NCBI RefSeq assembly: GCF_900107975.1
Contig: NZ_FNVF01000002.1
Span: 511,178 to 575,177 of the forward strand
Direction: 5' to 3'
Origin: Paenibacillus sp. UNC499MF
GTDB taxonomy: Bacteria; Bacillota; Bacilli; Paenibacillales; NBRC-103111
Length of the DNA stretch: 64,000 bases
In this document: piece after piece, positions 44,666-53,362 of the stretch
Position numbering within the stretch: the first letter of the stretch is position 1
How the letters are laid out: each line of letters opens with the position of its first letter
Position numbers and translations under genes: made by a program
Notes under the pieces: model-generated
The model's database searches: none
What the model was told of the DNA's origin: nothing
The model's input: the letters and a program-made list of their open reading frames with translations, nothing else

Positions 44666-45166
44666 GTGAATCCATCCGAGGGACTTAAGCAATTTTTATA
44701 TGACCGATTTCTTCATTTTTTGCATTTGGCAGAGGATATTTCCAGAACCGAGATTGAAGAGTTTGCTAATCTCGCAAAGCTGCAAGGACTTACCTCGTTT
44801 CCGAATTTGACAGGCATACACGTAATTGATTGCATCGGCAACAACGAACCAATAAATAACACGTCAATTGCGGAAAAAATGAATTTGTCCAAGGCTAGTA
44901 TTACAAAAGTCAGCACTCAACTGCATACAGAAGGTTTCATTAAGCGAAGCCAGATGAACGACAACAAGAAAGAAGTGTATTTTAGCCTTTCGCCCAAAGG
45001 CAGGCAAGTCTTCGAAGCGCACACGTTGATGCATGAAAAAATAAAACGCAAATTTTTCGATGATTTGAACTCATTTTCGGAATCAGAACTGCAGGCTTCG
45101 CTTAAATTTTTCCAAACGATAATTAATCAACATGATAACGTCGTCAAAGCAGATGGAAAGACATGA
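44666..45166 (+). CDS. MarR family transcriptional regulator
   Basis: 166 residues: winged helix at about 45-120 (NTSIAEKMNLSKASITKVSTQL is the recognition region) and wing ending KKEVYFSLSPKGRQVF. GTG start after AAAGGGGGAG. AT-rich like its surroundings. Probably represses itself and the divergent nitroreductase; ligand unknown. Confidence 0.85.
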   Translation: MNPSEGLKQFLYDRFLHFLHLAEDISRTEIEEFANLAKLQGLTSFPNLTGIHVIDCIGNNEPINNTSIAEKMNLSKASITKVSTQLHTEGFIKRSQMNDNKKEVYFSLSPKGRQVFEAHTLMHEKIKRKFFDDLNSFSESELQASLKFFQTIINQHDNVVKADGKT

Positions 45167-45170
45167 CGTA

Positions 45171-45269
45171 ATGAGTGAAATCAACATTAATTTTTGTTTG
45201 CAGGAGTTATTCGCCAGGCTGGGCGAAGCCGACCTGTATGAAGGAGAAGATTATTTCCAAGCTCGGTAG
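45171..45269 (+). CDS. 32-residue open frame, possible remnant
   Basis: ATG at 45171 opens a short frame ending LYEGEDYFQAR. It begins five bases after marR but has no good ribosome site. It may be the N-terminal scrap of a lost gene or a chance frame. It precedes the terminator at 45285. Confidence 0.25.
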   Translation: MSEININFCLQELFARLGEADLYEGEDYFQAR

Positions 45270-45284
45270 AAAAGCAGCAATAAC

Positions 45285-45317
45285 AAAGACACTGATGGAT
45301 TGAATCTCAGTGTCTTT
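45285..45317 (+). terminator. Terminator after marR
   Basis: AAAGACACTGA, loop, TCAGTGTCTTTTT: 11-pair stem with T-run. The following bases up to 45681 hold no supported gene; a 63-codon frame at 45435 lacks a ribosome site. Confidence 0.85.
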
Positions 45318-45623
45318 TTACTGCATGGATTTCCTGATAACTCTTGCCATGGTCAGTGGTTCACTTATTATTAAAAATCTCTCTCCACAGTACTTGATGG
45401 TAGCTCAATCAGCAGATTAAGACGATAGTGATAATTGTCCGGCGAGCAAAGACTACAAAATAAGGCCTTTGTTTGTCTCTTTTTAAAGGCTGTGGAAAAA
45501 GCCGGACGGTTCCCATCCTGCTCTCCGTTGTCGGCGGCAAAATTGAACATAAAAATCCGTACTTTAAATTTATTATGGTGGATATTTTCTTTATTCTACG
45601 CCTGCGGCAGAAAAAATACTCTG

Positions 45624-45632
45624 TGATATAAT
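45624..45632 (+). promoter_or_regulatory. Extended -10 promoter of the endonuclease V gene
   Basis: TGATATAAT fits TGnTATAAT. It lies about 50 bases before the start; a second TATAAT is at 45636. No good -35. Confidence 0.5.
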
Positions 45633-45681
45633 GGCTATAATTTATAGCTTAAAATGGGCTTAAAGGAAGGGATTGCTATCC

Positions 45682-46191
45682 ATGATCATCGCTGTCGATG
45701 TATATTATGAGGAAAACCAAGCGAAGTCAGTGGGGGTTATTTTTCAGAGCTGGGAAGATTCTAAACCACTCGAAGTCATAATCTCTTATACGGAAAACCC
45801 TCACGAATACGAAACGGGTTTTTTCTATAAACGAGAGCTCCCTTGTATACAGGAACTGTTGAAACTTACTGATATAAATCAAATACATACCATTGTTGTG
45901 GATGGCTACGTGTACTTAAACAATGAGAAAAAGCCCGGGCTCGGACATTATGTTTACACACATTTTTCAGGAAAAATTCCAGTGATCGGTGTTGCAAAAA
46001 GTGCCTTTCACGACAACGAAGCCTTTGTCAAAAAGATTTACCGAGGCAGCAGTTCCAAGCCTTTGTATATAACCTCTATCGGCATGGAGCTAGCAACCGC
46101 TGCCGAGCACATACAGAGTATGTACGGAGAATACCGCTTTCCGCATCTGCTGAAATTGCTGGATAAGCAAACGAAGGAAGCCCGGCTATAA
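45682..46191 (+). CDS. Endonuclease V-like protein
   Basis: 169 residues. MIIAVDVYY carries the first catalytic Asp, VVDGYVYL the second, and IPVIGVAKSAF and YITSIGMEL are later family motifs. Endonuclease V cuts DNA or RNA beside inosine. This is shorter than B. subtilis YwqL (about 238), lacking part of the usual N-terminus. ATG 45682 is chosen; an in-frame TTG at 45673 sits too close to the ribosome site AAGGAAGG. The next gene follows after 19 bases. Confidence 0.75.
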   Translation: MIIAVDVYYEENQAKSVGVIFQSWEDSKPLEVIISYTENPHEYETGFFYKRELPCIQELLKLTDINQIHTIVVDGYVYLNNEKKPGLGHYVYTHFSGKIPVIGVAKSAFHDNEAFVKKIYRGSSSKPLYITSIGMELATAAEHIQSMYGEYRFPHLLKLLDKQTKEARL

Positions 46192-46210
46192 TCAACAGGG
46201 GGAATTCAAT

Positions 46211-47536
46211 ATGTTGTTTTGGAAGAAAGAAACGCAACTTGATCGAATAAAAAACAAACTCGAAAAGGCCATGCGCAAAGATACGGCTTTTTCGGTGTTT
46301 GGAGCATCCTCACACAAATACAGGGTTTATGAAAAGCTTACAGCAAAAGAGCTTGCGGACTGGCAAGCAAAGAATCAAGTCACACTCCCGGAGCCTTATG
46401 CGCAGTTTTTAACGAGAGTCGGAAATGGAGGTGCCGGGCCGTATTACGGGATTTATTCGATTGAAAAGGCAACCTCTTATACCGGTAGTGCACTTACTAC
46501 AAAATGCGTTCTACACCCCGGAATGACAAAAGAGGAATGGAACCATCTGACCGATCCCCTGATCAATGATGAGGACATCTCCGACCTGGAATACGACGCC
46601 GTCCGCGATAGGGTGTTGGGCGGCATGTTGTGTATTGGCACACAAGGCTGCGAATACGATATGTATCTCGTACTTGAAGGGAAACACAGGGGGAAAATCG
46701 TTTACACTTCAGATTTTTATCCGGATCATCCCTTTTTCTTTGTTTATGAAGACAACTTTCTGGACTGGTATGAGCGCTGGCTGGACGAAATTATTTTGGA
46801 TTATGATATCGCGTGGTTTGGCACCAGAATGCCGGGCGATGAAAATGCATTAATACAGGTTTATCAAAACGCCCCAAACGAAGAAATCAAATCAAAAGCG
46901 CTTGATGGAATGTTCAAGTTTAAGAAAATCTCGCAGCCAACCGTTGATTTTTTAGAAAGCGTTGCTGAGCAAGGACAAAATGATCGCACCACAGCCATTC
47001 AGCTAATCTGCAAAACCTCTATTGACGCGGGAAGAGACTTTCTCCTTGAGCTGTTGCATTCTGAAAGTAATGAGGATTTTTTACAAGCATTATACATTCT
47101 GAACTGGTACGGTAAATCTTCTGATTTAGCGGAATTTATACAAGTGATAGTGCAAAGTCTTGACAGGGTTCACGACCCGGAGACGCTGCGTCATGTGGGG
47201 TATGTTTTGGAATCTTCCGGCGCGATTACACTCCAAAACTTTGCGCCTTTTTTGTGCCACAACGACTCGAATATACAAACAGCTGCAATTTATGCCACAC
47301 GCAGTTGCAATGACAAATCGGAAAGTTGGGAGATCATTCAACAGATGTTCATGGGGGGCGGCAAGGAGGTTGTGAAAAACTCTATTCACTATTGGGGCAT
47401 TATCCCACATGAGAAGTTATTGCCTTATTATAAGGCTGCATGGCCGGAATATAAAAGCAAAAATAATTTCAGGGAAAAATTTATAGATTGTTTGAAAGAA
47501 TTAAATTTGCCGGATGATTATTTTGACAAAGAATAA
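46211..47536 (+). CDS. SMI1/KNR4 (SUKH) domain protein with HEAT-like C-terminus
   Basis: 441 residues. A SUKH domain at about 40-185 (LPEPYAQFLTRVGNGGAGP, TQGCEYDMYLVLEG), then helical repeats resembling HEAT/armadillo (about 215-400). SUKH proteins include immunity proteins against polymorphic toxins and also general regulators. No toxin gene is adjacent. It may be co-transcribed with the endonuclease V-like gene. Confidence 0.78.
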   Translation: MLFWKKETQLDRIKNKLEKAMRKDTAFSVFGASSHKYRVYEKLTAKELADWQAKNQVTLPEPYAQFLTRVGNGGAGPYYGIYSIEKATSYTGSALTTKCVLHPGMTKEEWNHLTDPLINDEDISDLEYDAVRDRVLGGMLCIGTQGCEYDMYLVLEGKHRGKIVYTSDFYPDHPFFFVYEDNFLDWYERWLDEIILDYDIAWFGTRMPGDENALIQVYQNAPNEEIKSKALDGMFKFKKISQPTVDFLESVAEQGQNDRTTAIQLICKTSIDAGRDFLLELLHSESNEDFLQALYILNWYGKSSDLAEFIQVIVQSLDRVHDPETLRHVGYVLESSGAITLQNFAPFLCHNDSNIQTAAIYATRSCNDKSESWEIIQQMFMGGGKEVVKNSIHYWGIIPHEKLLPYYKAAWPEYKSKNNFREKFIDCLKELNLPDDYFDKE

Positions 47537-47628
47537 TTTAACTGCTCCATATCCATACCATTGAAAACTCGCGCAACATTGCGTAAGGCACCTTGGAAAT
47601 AATGATTCCATTAGAAGAGGAGAAGTAT

Positions 47629-48192
47629 ATGAGTTACGATCTCTCTGTCCACCTTAAGGGATTAAATGACAGTATTATACCTGAATGGTTGTCTGAAATA
47701 AGAAAGTTTAATATGGATGTAGAAGTATATCCTGGATTTTCATTCAATACTCATTCAGGATTTCTTCCCTTCAAGGTTGTCATCTATGATTGCCCTAACA
47801 GTAGTCTGAATAATATCAAACTAATGACAGGATTTGAATGGTTTGTTAGACATATTGAAGTAAAGGGTAAGAAGGGAACCTTTTTCACAAAGATATTTGG
47901 CAAACAACAACCATTGAGATTAATTGAGAAGAAACTAAGAGAAGCGGAAACTGAAATAAGTTTTTACATAAGTACAAAGGATAGTTTTGAATTTAGGATG
48001 GGATGGTATTCAGCGGCTACGCTCGCTTTATTATGCGATGGCGTATTGACCGACTTACAGGAAGGCATTCAATTGGAAGGAAGTCAATTAATTAGACATG
48101 CACATGAAGTAGTTTTGAAAGACGAGAGGCTAATCAATAAAGACGATTGGAGAGTACATGAATTTAAAGAATGGCTTGGGGAACACAAATAG
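47629..48192 (+). CDS. Hypothetical protein, AT-rich
   Basis: 187 residues, begins MSYDLSVHLKGL after GAGGAG; the frame's earlier codons have no site. No domain recognised; soluble, mixed alpha/beta. Base composition is visibly lower in GC than the flanking chromosome, suggesting recent acquisition. A role as an immunity-like or SUKH-associated protein is only a thought from its neighbour. Confidence 0.6.
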   Translation: MSYDLSVHLKGLNDSIIPEWLSEIRKFNMDVEVYPGFSFNTHSGFLPFKVVIYDCPNSSLNNIKLMTGFEWFVRHIEVKGKKGTFFTKIFGKQQPLRLIEKKLREAETEISFYISTKDSFEFRMGWYSAATLALLCDGVLTDLQEGIQLEGSQLIRHAHEVVLKDERLINKDDWRVHEFKEWLGEHK

Positions 48193-48566
48193 GGTTCCAT
48201 TATTGGGGGTACTTTCATCATTGAACGATAGTTGAATGGACCGCTGTTTTATTATTCCTGCTGAATTTTCTCTGAGGCTTGATCGATAATCTTCCAGCGA
48301 TAGGGTTTCATAAATTTCGGCAGTGCTGTGGTTACGGAGATATCATGATTTCTTGGTGATAAACTGCTCCGACCGAACCGGCTGTAATCAGGTTGCCATC
48401 GGTCACGATTCTCTCGCAGTCCCGACGCCCGCCAAAACTGACTCATGTTCAAAAACTTCGGCGTTATCGCGCCGGAGCTTTTTTTGCATTCAATCAAAGA
48501 GCCAAATGCTATAAAATATTGCCACACATAGCCAGTCGGCAGTTTCATGCAGACTTAAAAATATTG
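48193..48566. other. Spacer with decayed sequence
   Basis: About 370 bases with no supported gene. A 98-codon minus-strand frame (48252-48548) lacks a ribosome site and has a terminator through its middle, so I leave it out. The terminator at 48456 is the only clear structure. Confidence 0.4.
48456..48485 (+). terminator. Terminator
   Basis: CTTCGGCG, loop TTATCG, CGCCGGAG, C, seven T. Eight-pair stem with one G-U. Its upstream gene on this strand is the hypothetical at 47629, 260 bases away. Confidence 0.7.
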
Positions 48567-48619
48567 TTGACACGACACCGAATGGTGTCCTATAATTTAA
48601 AGTGACACCAAACGGTGTC
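48567..48619 (+). promoter_or_regulatory. Promoter with two palindromic operators
   Basis: TTGACA (48567-48572), 18 bases, TATAAT (48591-48596). Two copies of GACACC-N4-GGTGTC lie at 48574-48589 (inside the spacer) and 48604-48619 (at the start site), 30 bases apart. A repressor dimer binding both would block transcription of the DoxX-like gene. The likely repressor is the ArsR-type protein whose remnant is at 49174. Confidence 0.85.
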
Positions 48620-48694
48620 CAATTAAGAGCCAGTCATTAACAAGATTGAACCCTGAATATGTTTCGCTTAAAACAAGTATAAGGAGGAAACAAA

Positions 48695-49153
48695 ATGAGC
48701 ACGATCATCAGTATGGAAACAACTGCGAAAGCAGAAACCCGGCACCGCGGAAAAACGATCGCTTATTGGACCGTGACCTTACTGCTCGCAATATCCATTA
48801 CATTAAGCGGTATCGGGCAGCTAATGCGATTGGGAGGTAATGTAGACTTGGTGACCGGTATCGGATTCCCGCTATACGTTACGCACATTCTCGGGACTTG
48901 GAAATTACTCGGAGTCATCGCTATCATCGTGCCGGGTTTTCCCCGGCTTAAAGAATGGGCTTACGCCAGTATTTTCTTCTTAATGACGGGTGCGGCTTTA
49001 TCACACGTGTTTGCCGGCGATTATGGGGATAGCGGGTTTCATTTTATTCTTCCTCTTTTCTATGCCGCACTGAATATCGCCTCGTGGGCGCTGCGTCCAA
49101 AGAGCCGCAAAATGTATCAAGAGGTGGTTAAATTATCGGTTGCCCCTTCGTAA
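48695..49153 (+). CDS. DoxX-like membrane protein
   Basis: 152 residues with four membrane helices; GFPLYVTHILGTWKLLGV followed by PGFPRLKEWAYA is the DoxX-like (DoxX_2) signature. Start ATG after AAGGAGG. In related bacteria this gene is usually paired with an ArsR-type regulator and an SRPBCC protein. Function unknown; a regulated accessory membrane protein. Confidence 0.85.
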   Translation: MSTIISMETTAKAETRHRGKTIAYWTVTLLLAISITLSGIGQLMRLGGNVDLVTGIGFPLYVTHILGTWKLLGVIAIIVPGFPRLKEWAYASIFFLMTGAALSHVFAGDYGDSGFHFILPLFYAALNIASWALRPKSRKMYQEVVKLSVAPS

Positions 49154-49173
49154 TAATTTGGAGAGACTGTTGA

Positions 49174-49299
49174 GAACAAGAGCAACCGATTGCGGAGGAT
49201 GTATTTGACGCGATTGCAGATCCAACTAGACGCCGACTGATTCGTCTGTTAGCAGAGGCAGACAAGATACCGCTTCATGAATTAACGCCCCAGTTTTAG
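49174..49299 (+). pseudogene. Truncated ArsR-family regulator
   Basis: The frame gives EDVFDAIADPTRRRLIRLLAE and then IPLHELTPQF, the typical first third of ArsR repressors (first two helices before the recognition helix), and stops at TAG. No ATG, GTG or TTG start or ribosome site is in place. The DNA-binding helix is gone, so it cannot repress. It directly follows the DoxX-like gene whose operators survive. Confidence 0.8.
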
Positions 49300-49328
49300 G
49301 AAACCAAAAGATAAGAGGAGAGATGGAA

Positions 49329-49793
49329 ATGTCGTCTATCGTTGATTTTAAAAAGGTGTCCACGGCCGGTCTAGAGTCTTCACCTGTTGCGGAAGCGCTT
49401 GCCGGACTGCGTGCAAACGAAGCCCGTTATTTTATGAACAAATACAAGCATGAGTTTACGGTTGTACCCGCCGGCGAAAGTCAGGAGAACCTGGATTATG
49501 TGAACCGGATACTGAAGGAAGAACGTGATATCGAGTTTGCGGCCAAGCCTTTGGAAACGTCGCGTTTTCAAGTGGAAAATATTCAATTTACTTATGTCTT
49601 TTATGAAGACGGGCTTGCGCTCAATGTCATGTATACGGTCGATAACCCCAAGAAGCGGGCCGTCGGGTTTAAGCTTTCGGAGGGGATGGAGGTACCGCAG
49701 GAGTTAGAAGGGAAATTTAAGTTTGCCAGACAGAAGTCCGCATTAGCCGGAACGATTCGGGGCTCGTTTTTTGTAATCAAAGGAGAGTATTAA
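49329..49793 (+). CDS. Hypothetical protein
   Basis: About 154 residues, soluble, no recognised domain; Phe/Tyr-rich middle (QFTYVFYEDGLALNVMYTVDN) and a basic end. AGGAG lies eight bases before ATG 49329; ATG 49323 is also possible. GC content returns toward that of the main chromosome. Nothing in the context suggests a function. Confidence 0.6.
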   Translation: MSSIVDFKKVSTAGLESSPVAEALAGLRANEARYFMNKYKHEFTVVPAGESQENLDYVNRILKEERDIEFAAKPLETSRFQVENIQFTYVFYEDGLALNVMYTVDNPKKRAVGFKLSEGMEVPQELEGKFKFARQKSALAGTIRGSFFVIKGEY

Positions 49794-49932
49794 GGTAAGC
49801 AAAATGCAAGTGGAGGAGTCGTTGCCCGAACATGGCGATGCCCGCAGGCTGCCGACCCCAAAAAACTTCGCAACGTTTCCCCGGGCTCGGGGCTGATCGA
49901 AATTGAACCGGACTCCCGTTCCGCCCATAGGA

Positions 49933-49974
49933 AAAGCGGCCGCCTTCATCTTTCGGAAGGCGGCCGCTTTTTTT
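49933..49974. terminator. Strong terminator
   Basis: AAAGCGGCCGCCTTC, loop ATCTTTCG, GAAGGCGGCCGCTTT, T-run. Fifteen-pair stem, the strongest in the window; closes the accessory island. The rest of 49794-50130 holds no supported gene. Confidence 0.93.
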
Positions 49975-50130
49975 ATTTGAAGAGGAGGGGCAGGGCCGGC
50001 TGGGTCCGTTGTGCGGGTTGGGAACTCTTTCCTCCTTTCTGAGATCACTATATGCGAGATTAATAGAAAGATGGCGGCGGCCGCCCGAATCTATGAAAAA
50101 AAGAATCCCTGATCTCTAAGAAAAAAGTTC

Positions 50131-50184
50131 TTTTATGTTCACTACCGTTGTGATACACTAAAAACGAACATAAATGAACATAAA
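50131..50184 (+). promoter_or_regulatory. Operator region of the kdu operon
   Basis: TTTTATGTTCA at 50131 is inverted relative to GAACATAAA at 50166 and TGAACATAAA at 50175, which form a direct repeat of about one turn. TACACT at 50154 may be the -10. Repeats of this kind suit the DeoR-type regulator encoded in the operon. Confidence 0.6.
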
Positions 50185-50209
50185 CGTACCTTATAGGAGG
50201 TTACCCCAT

Positions 50210-51040
50210 ATGGAAATTCGTCACACGACAAACCCGGCTGATTTTAAAACCTTTACGACCGAACGCATGAGAAAAGACTTTTTGATCGAAAACCTGTTTC
50301 AGGAAGAACGTATTTCGATGGTCTACACCCATTATGACCGCATGGTTATCGGAGGCGCGGTTCCCGTTAAGGAAGCGCTGGAACTTGAAGCGGCCGACAC
50401 GCTCAAAACGGAGTACTTTCTGGAGCGCCGCGAGGTCGGCTTCCTGAACATCGGCGGAGACGCGGTTATCACGGCGGACCGAGAAAGCTTCGAGCTGGGC
50501 CGTCTGGACGCGCTGTATGTAGGCAAAGGAAACAAGAAAGTAACGATCTCCAGCAAGGATGCTTCTAATCCGGCACGCGTTTATTTCTGTTCGGCTCTTG
50601 CTCATGCGGAAATTCCGACGAGAAAAATTTCGATCAAGGAAGCGAATCCGAACCACCTCGGATCCCTGGAAACGTCCAACGAGCGCGTTCTGAACCAGTA
50701 CATTCATGCCGACGGCATTCAAAGCTGCCAGCTGATGATGGGCGTTACCCAGCTCAAGACGGGAAGCGTATGGAACACGATGCCGGCTCATATTCATGAC
50801 CGCAGAATGGAAGCTTACCTCTATTTCGATCTGAAGGAAGACGCGCGCGTATTTCATATGATGGGCGAGCCTTCGGAGACGCGTCACCTCGTGGTCTCCA
50901 ATGAACAGGGCGTCATTTCGCCGAGCTGGTCCATCCATTCCGGAGCGGGAACAAGCAACTATTCGTTCATCTGGGCCATGGCCGGCGAAAATTATACCTT
51001 TAAAGATATGGATATGGTGCCTATGAACGAGTTAAAGTAG
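50210..51040 (+). CDS. kduI: 5-keto-4-deoxyuronate isomerase
   Basis: 276 residues, full-length KduI cupin. Metal ligands H194, H196 and E201 are in MPAHIHDRRMEAYLYF. It isomerises 5-keto-4-deoxyuronate to 2,5-diketo-3-deoxygluconate in pectin/alginate/glycosaminoglycan breakdown. Start ATG 50210 after TAGGAGG. First gene of kduI-deoR-kduD. Confidence 0.95.
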   Translation: MEIRHTTNPADFKTFTTERMRKDFLIENLFQEERISMVYTHYDRMVIGGAVPVKEALELEAADTLKTEYFLERREVGFLNIGGDAVITADRESFELGRLDALYVGKGNKKVTISSKDASNPARVYFCSALAHAEIPTRKISIKEANPNHLGSLETSNERVLNQYIHADGIQSCQLMMGVTQLKTGSVWNTMPAHIHDRRMEAYLYFDLKEDARVFHMMGEPSETRHLVVSNEQGVISPSWSIHSGAGTSNYSFIWAMAGENYTFKDMDMVPMNELK

Positions 51041-51078
51041 AAGCATGAACCTGTTTGACAGGCAAGGAGGAATTATTC

Positions 51079-51828
51079 ATGCTGGCTGCTGAGCGCCATC
51101 GTACCATTCTGGAAGAACTGGAAAGCCGGAAAAGCGTCAAGGTTTCCGAGCTTAGCGATAAATTTCAGGTGACGGAAAAGACGATCCGCGAGGATCTCGA
51201 GAAGCTGGAGGAGAAGGGGCTTCTGAAGCGGACCCACGGGGGCGCCGTTCCCTTGCCGGACGAAGAGAGCCTGCTGCCGCAGATTCCGAATATCAAGCAC
51301 GTCCGCGAAAAGTCCGCCATCGCCGAATACGCGCTGACTTTCATCGAACCGCACGACATCATCGCGCTCGACGCCGGGAGTACGACGCTGGAGATCGCCC
51401 GCAAAGTGAAGAACATGCCGCTCACGGTTCTGACCAACGATCTGCTCATTATCCGCGAGCTGACGGCCAAGGATCAGATCCGGCTTGTCGTTCCGGGCGG
51501 GTACCGGCATCATAACCTGCTTGTCGGCACCGATCCGGATTGGGTGAAGAAGCTCAACGTGCATAAGCTGTTTCTGTCCGCCACCGGCATTCATCCGGAT
51601 TACGGGCTGACCATTTTTACGGAAGAGCTGACAAGGCTCAAGCGTGTCTACATGGAATGCGCCAAAACGATTTACTGCGTCGCCGACCACAAGAAGTTCG
51701 GCAAGGGCGCTTTGATTACGTTTGCGGGGCTTGACGAGATCGACTATGTGATCACGGACAGCGGCATCGGTTCCGAAACGCTGAGCAAATACGGGGAAGC
51801 CGTCAACATTTTGCAGGCGCCCCTCTAA
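51079..51828 (+). CDS. DeoR family regulator of the kdu operon
   Basis: 249 residues: N-terminal HTH (MLAAERHRTILEELESRK, VTEKTIREDLEKLEEKG) and C-terminal sugar-phosphate-binding DeoR domain (LDAGSTTLEIA, TNDLLI). Start ATG after AAGGAGG. Lying between kduI and kduD it probably senses a uronate intermediate and represses this operon. Confidence 0.9.
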   Translation: MLAAERHRTILEELESRKSVKVSELSDKFQVTEKTIREDLEKLEEKGLLKRTHGGAVPLPDEESLLPQIPNIKHVREKSAIAEYALTFIEPHDIIALDAGSTTLEIARKVKNMPLTVLTNDLLIIRELTAKDQIRLVVPGGYRHHNLLVGTDPDWVKKLNVHKLFLSATGIHPDYGLTIFTEELTRLKRVYMECAKTIYCVADHKKFGKGALITFAGLDEIDYVITDSGIGSETLSKYGEAVNILQAPL

Positions 51829-51857
51829 TAACCGTTAGGCTAAGGAAGGTGTACGGA

Positions 51858-52613
51858 ATGAACTTATTTGATTTGTCCGGCAAAAAAGCCGTCGTAACCG
51901 GAGCGGGACGCGGTCTCGGGGCCGCTATCGCGATCGGCCTCGCCGAGGCGGGAGCGGACGTGGCGCTGGTGACGAACCGGACGCCCGCGGACGACGTCAA
52001 GGCCCGGGTGGAGAGCTTCGGCCGCCGCGCGGTCACCATCCAGGCGGATGTGTCCGACCGCAGCCTGCTGCCCGGCGTGATCGGCCAAGCCCTCGAAGGC
52101 TTGGGCGGACTCGACATCCTGGTCAACAACGCGGGCATCATCCGGCGCAAGCCGGCCGCCGAGCATGACTACCAGGACTGGCAGGATGTGCTGGATGTGA
52201 ACCTGAACTCCGTGTTCACGCTCTGCCAGCTTGCCGGCCGCCATATGATTGCCCAGGGCTCCGGCAAAATCATCAACGTGGCTTCCATGCTGTCGTTCCA
52301 GGGGGGCATCAACGTGCCCGGCTACACATCCAGCAAGCATGCCGTTGCCGGCCTGACCAAAGCTCTGGCGAACGAGTGGGCCTCCAAAGGCATCCAGGTC
52401 AACGCCATCGCTCCCGGCTACATGAGCACGGACAACACCGAAGCGCTGCGCGACGATCCGGTCCGCAGCAAGCAGATTCTCGAACGCATTCCGGCTGCGC
52501 GCTGGGGCACGTCCGAGGATTTGATGGGACCGGCGGTGCTGCTCGCCTCCCGTGCTTCGGATTACATGAACGGACACGTTCTGTGCGTCGACGGGGGCTG
52601 GATGGTCCGCTAA
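51858..52613 (+). CDS. kduD: 2-deoxy-D-gluconate 3-dehydrogenase
   Basis: 251-residue short-chain dehydrogenase. TGAGRGLG cofactor motif, NNAG, and triad S143, Y156, K160 (YTSSK). MNLFDLSGKKAVVTG is typical of KduD, which reduces 2,5-diketo-3-deoxygluconate. Start ATG after AAGGAAGG. Completes the two-step conversion with KduI. Confidence 0.93.
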   Translation: MNLFDLSGKKAVVTGAGRGLGAAIAIGLAEAGADVALVTNRTPADDVKARVESFGRRAVTIQADVSDRSLLPGVIGQALEGLGGLDILVNNAGIIRRKPAAEHDYQDWQDVLDVNLNSVFTLCQLAGRHMIAQGSGKIINVASMLSFQGGINVPGYTSSKHAVAGLTKALANEWASKGIQVNAIAPGYMSTDNTEALRDDPVRSKQILERIPAARWGTSEDLMGPAVLLASRASDYMNGHVLCVDGGWMVR

Positions 52614-52674
52614 GCCGTGCCGCCCGTTATTTCTCCTTCATCGGACAGGGCCGAACTCCCCCCTGCATAAAGCC

Positions 52675-52732
52675 AAGCCCTTCCGGGTTACAATGAGAAC
52701 ATCCTTCTCGTTTAATCCGGCAAGGGCTTTTT
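52675..52732 (+). terminator. Terminator of the kdu operon
   Basis: AAGCCCTT-CCGG and CCGG-C-AAGGGCTTTTT pair across a 30-base loop. Confidence 0.75.
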
Positions 52733-52808
52733 GCGTTGGACGGACAAATTTAATCAGCGTAGGGAAAAAAGGACTACTAAAAGACTCATGAAGTTTATAG
52801 GAATATGA

Positions 52809-52837
52809 TTGACTAGAAACTTTTTAAACACTATAAT
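52809..52837 (+). promoter_or_regulatory. Promoter of the marR-MFS operon
   Basis: TTGACT (52809-52814), 17 bases, TATAAT (52832-52837); near-consensus SigA promoter 55 bases before the marR start. Confidence 0.8.
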
Positions 52838-52891
52838 ATTTCGTATGCAAAATATTTGGAGGCGAATAGTAAAGAAAGGAAGGAATCGGCA

Positions 52892-53362
52892 TTGGAGAAA
52901 CAGGAACGCAGTCACCGGATATTTCAATCGTACCGGGAAGTTAATCATGCTTTTTTCCAAGTCTTGATGAAAGCGGCCCAGCTGTATGGCTTGACGCCGG
53001 TCCAACTGCTCACCCTGAAAAATCTGAAGGAGCATCCTCGTATCGGATTGGGGGAACTGAGCGAGCATATTCTGCTGGGGACCAGCACGACGAGCGGGAT
53101 TGTGGACCGTCTGGTCAAAGCGGGGCTCGTTTCCCGGGAACGTTCGGAGACGGACCGCAGGTCCGTGATGCTCAAGCTGACGGAGAAAGGGCTGGAACAG
53201 TGGAACCTGGTCGAACGGGACCACATGGACCGATTGTATATTCTCGCTTCGGTATCCGAAGAGGATCAGCGGCAGCTGGAGCGTATCAATACACAAATCT
53301 TAGACATTTTACAGAAAGTGAGAGATGAAGAAACCCATGAGTACAGAAGCACCCAAATTTAA
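52892..53362 (+). CDS. MarR family regulator of efflux pump
   Basis: 156 residues; winged helix at about 35-105 (LGELSEHILLGTSTTSGIVDRLVKAG and RSETDRRSVMLKLTEKG). Start TTG 52892 with AAGGAAGG eight bases upstream. Overlaps the transporter gene by 38 bases, so the two are co-expressed; likely self-represses and is released by a pump substrate. Confidence 0.9.
   Translation: MEKQERSHRIFQSYREVNHAFFQVLMKAAQLYGLTPVQLLTLKNLKEHPRIGLGELSEHILLGTSTTSGIVDRLVKAGLVSRERSETDRRSVMLKLTEKGLEQWNLVERDHMDRLYILASVSEEDQRQLERINTQILDILQKVRDEETHEYRSTQI

Noticed and set aside
45435-45626. 63-codon plus-strand frame
   Set aside because: No ribosome site; its last part overlaps the promoter of the endonuclease V gene.
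48252-48548. 98-codon minus-strand frame
   Set aside because: No ribosome site, no domain, and a plus-strand terminator lies within it. It could be a decayed gene but I cannot support it.
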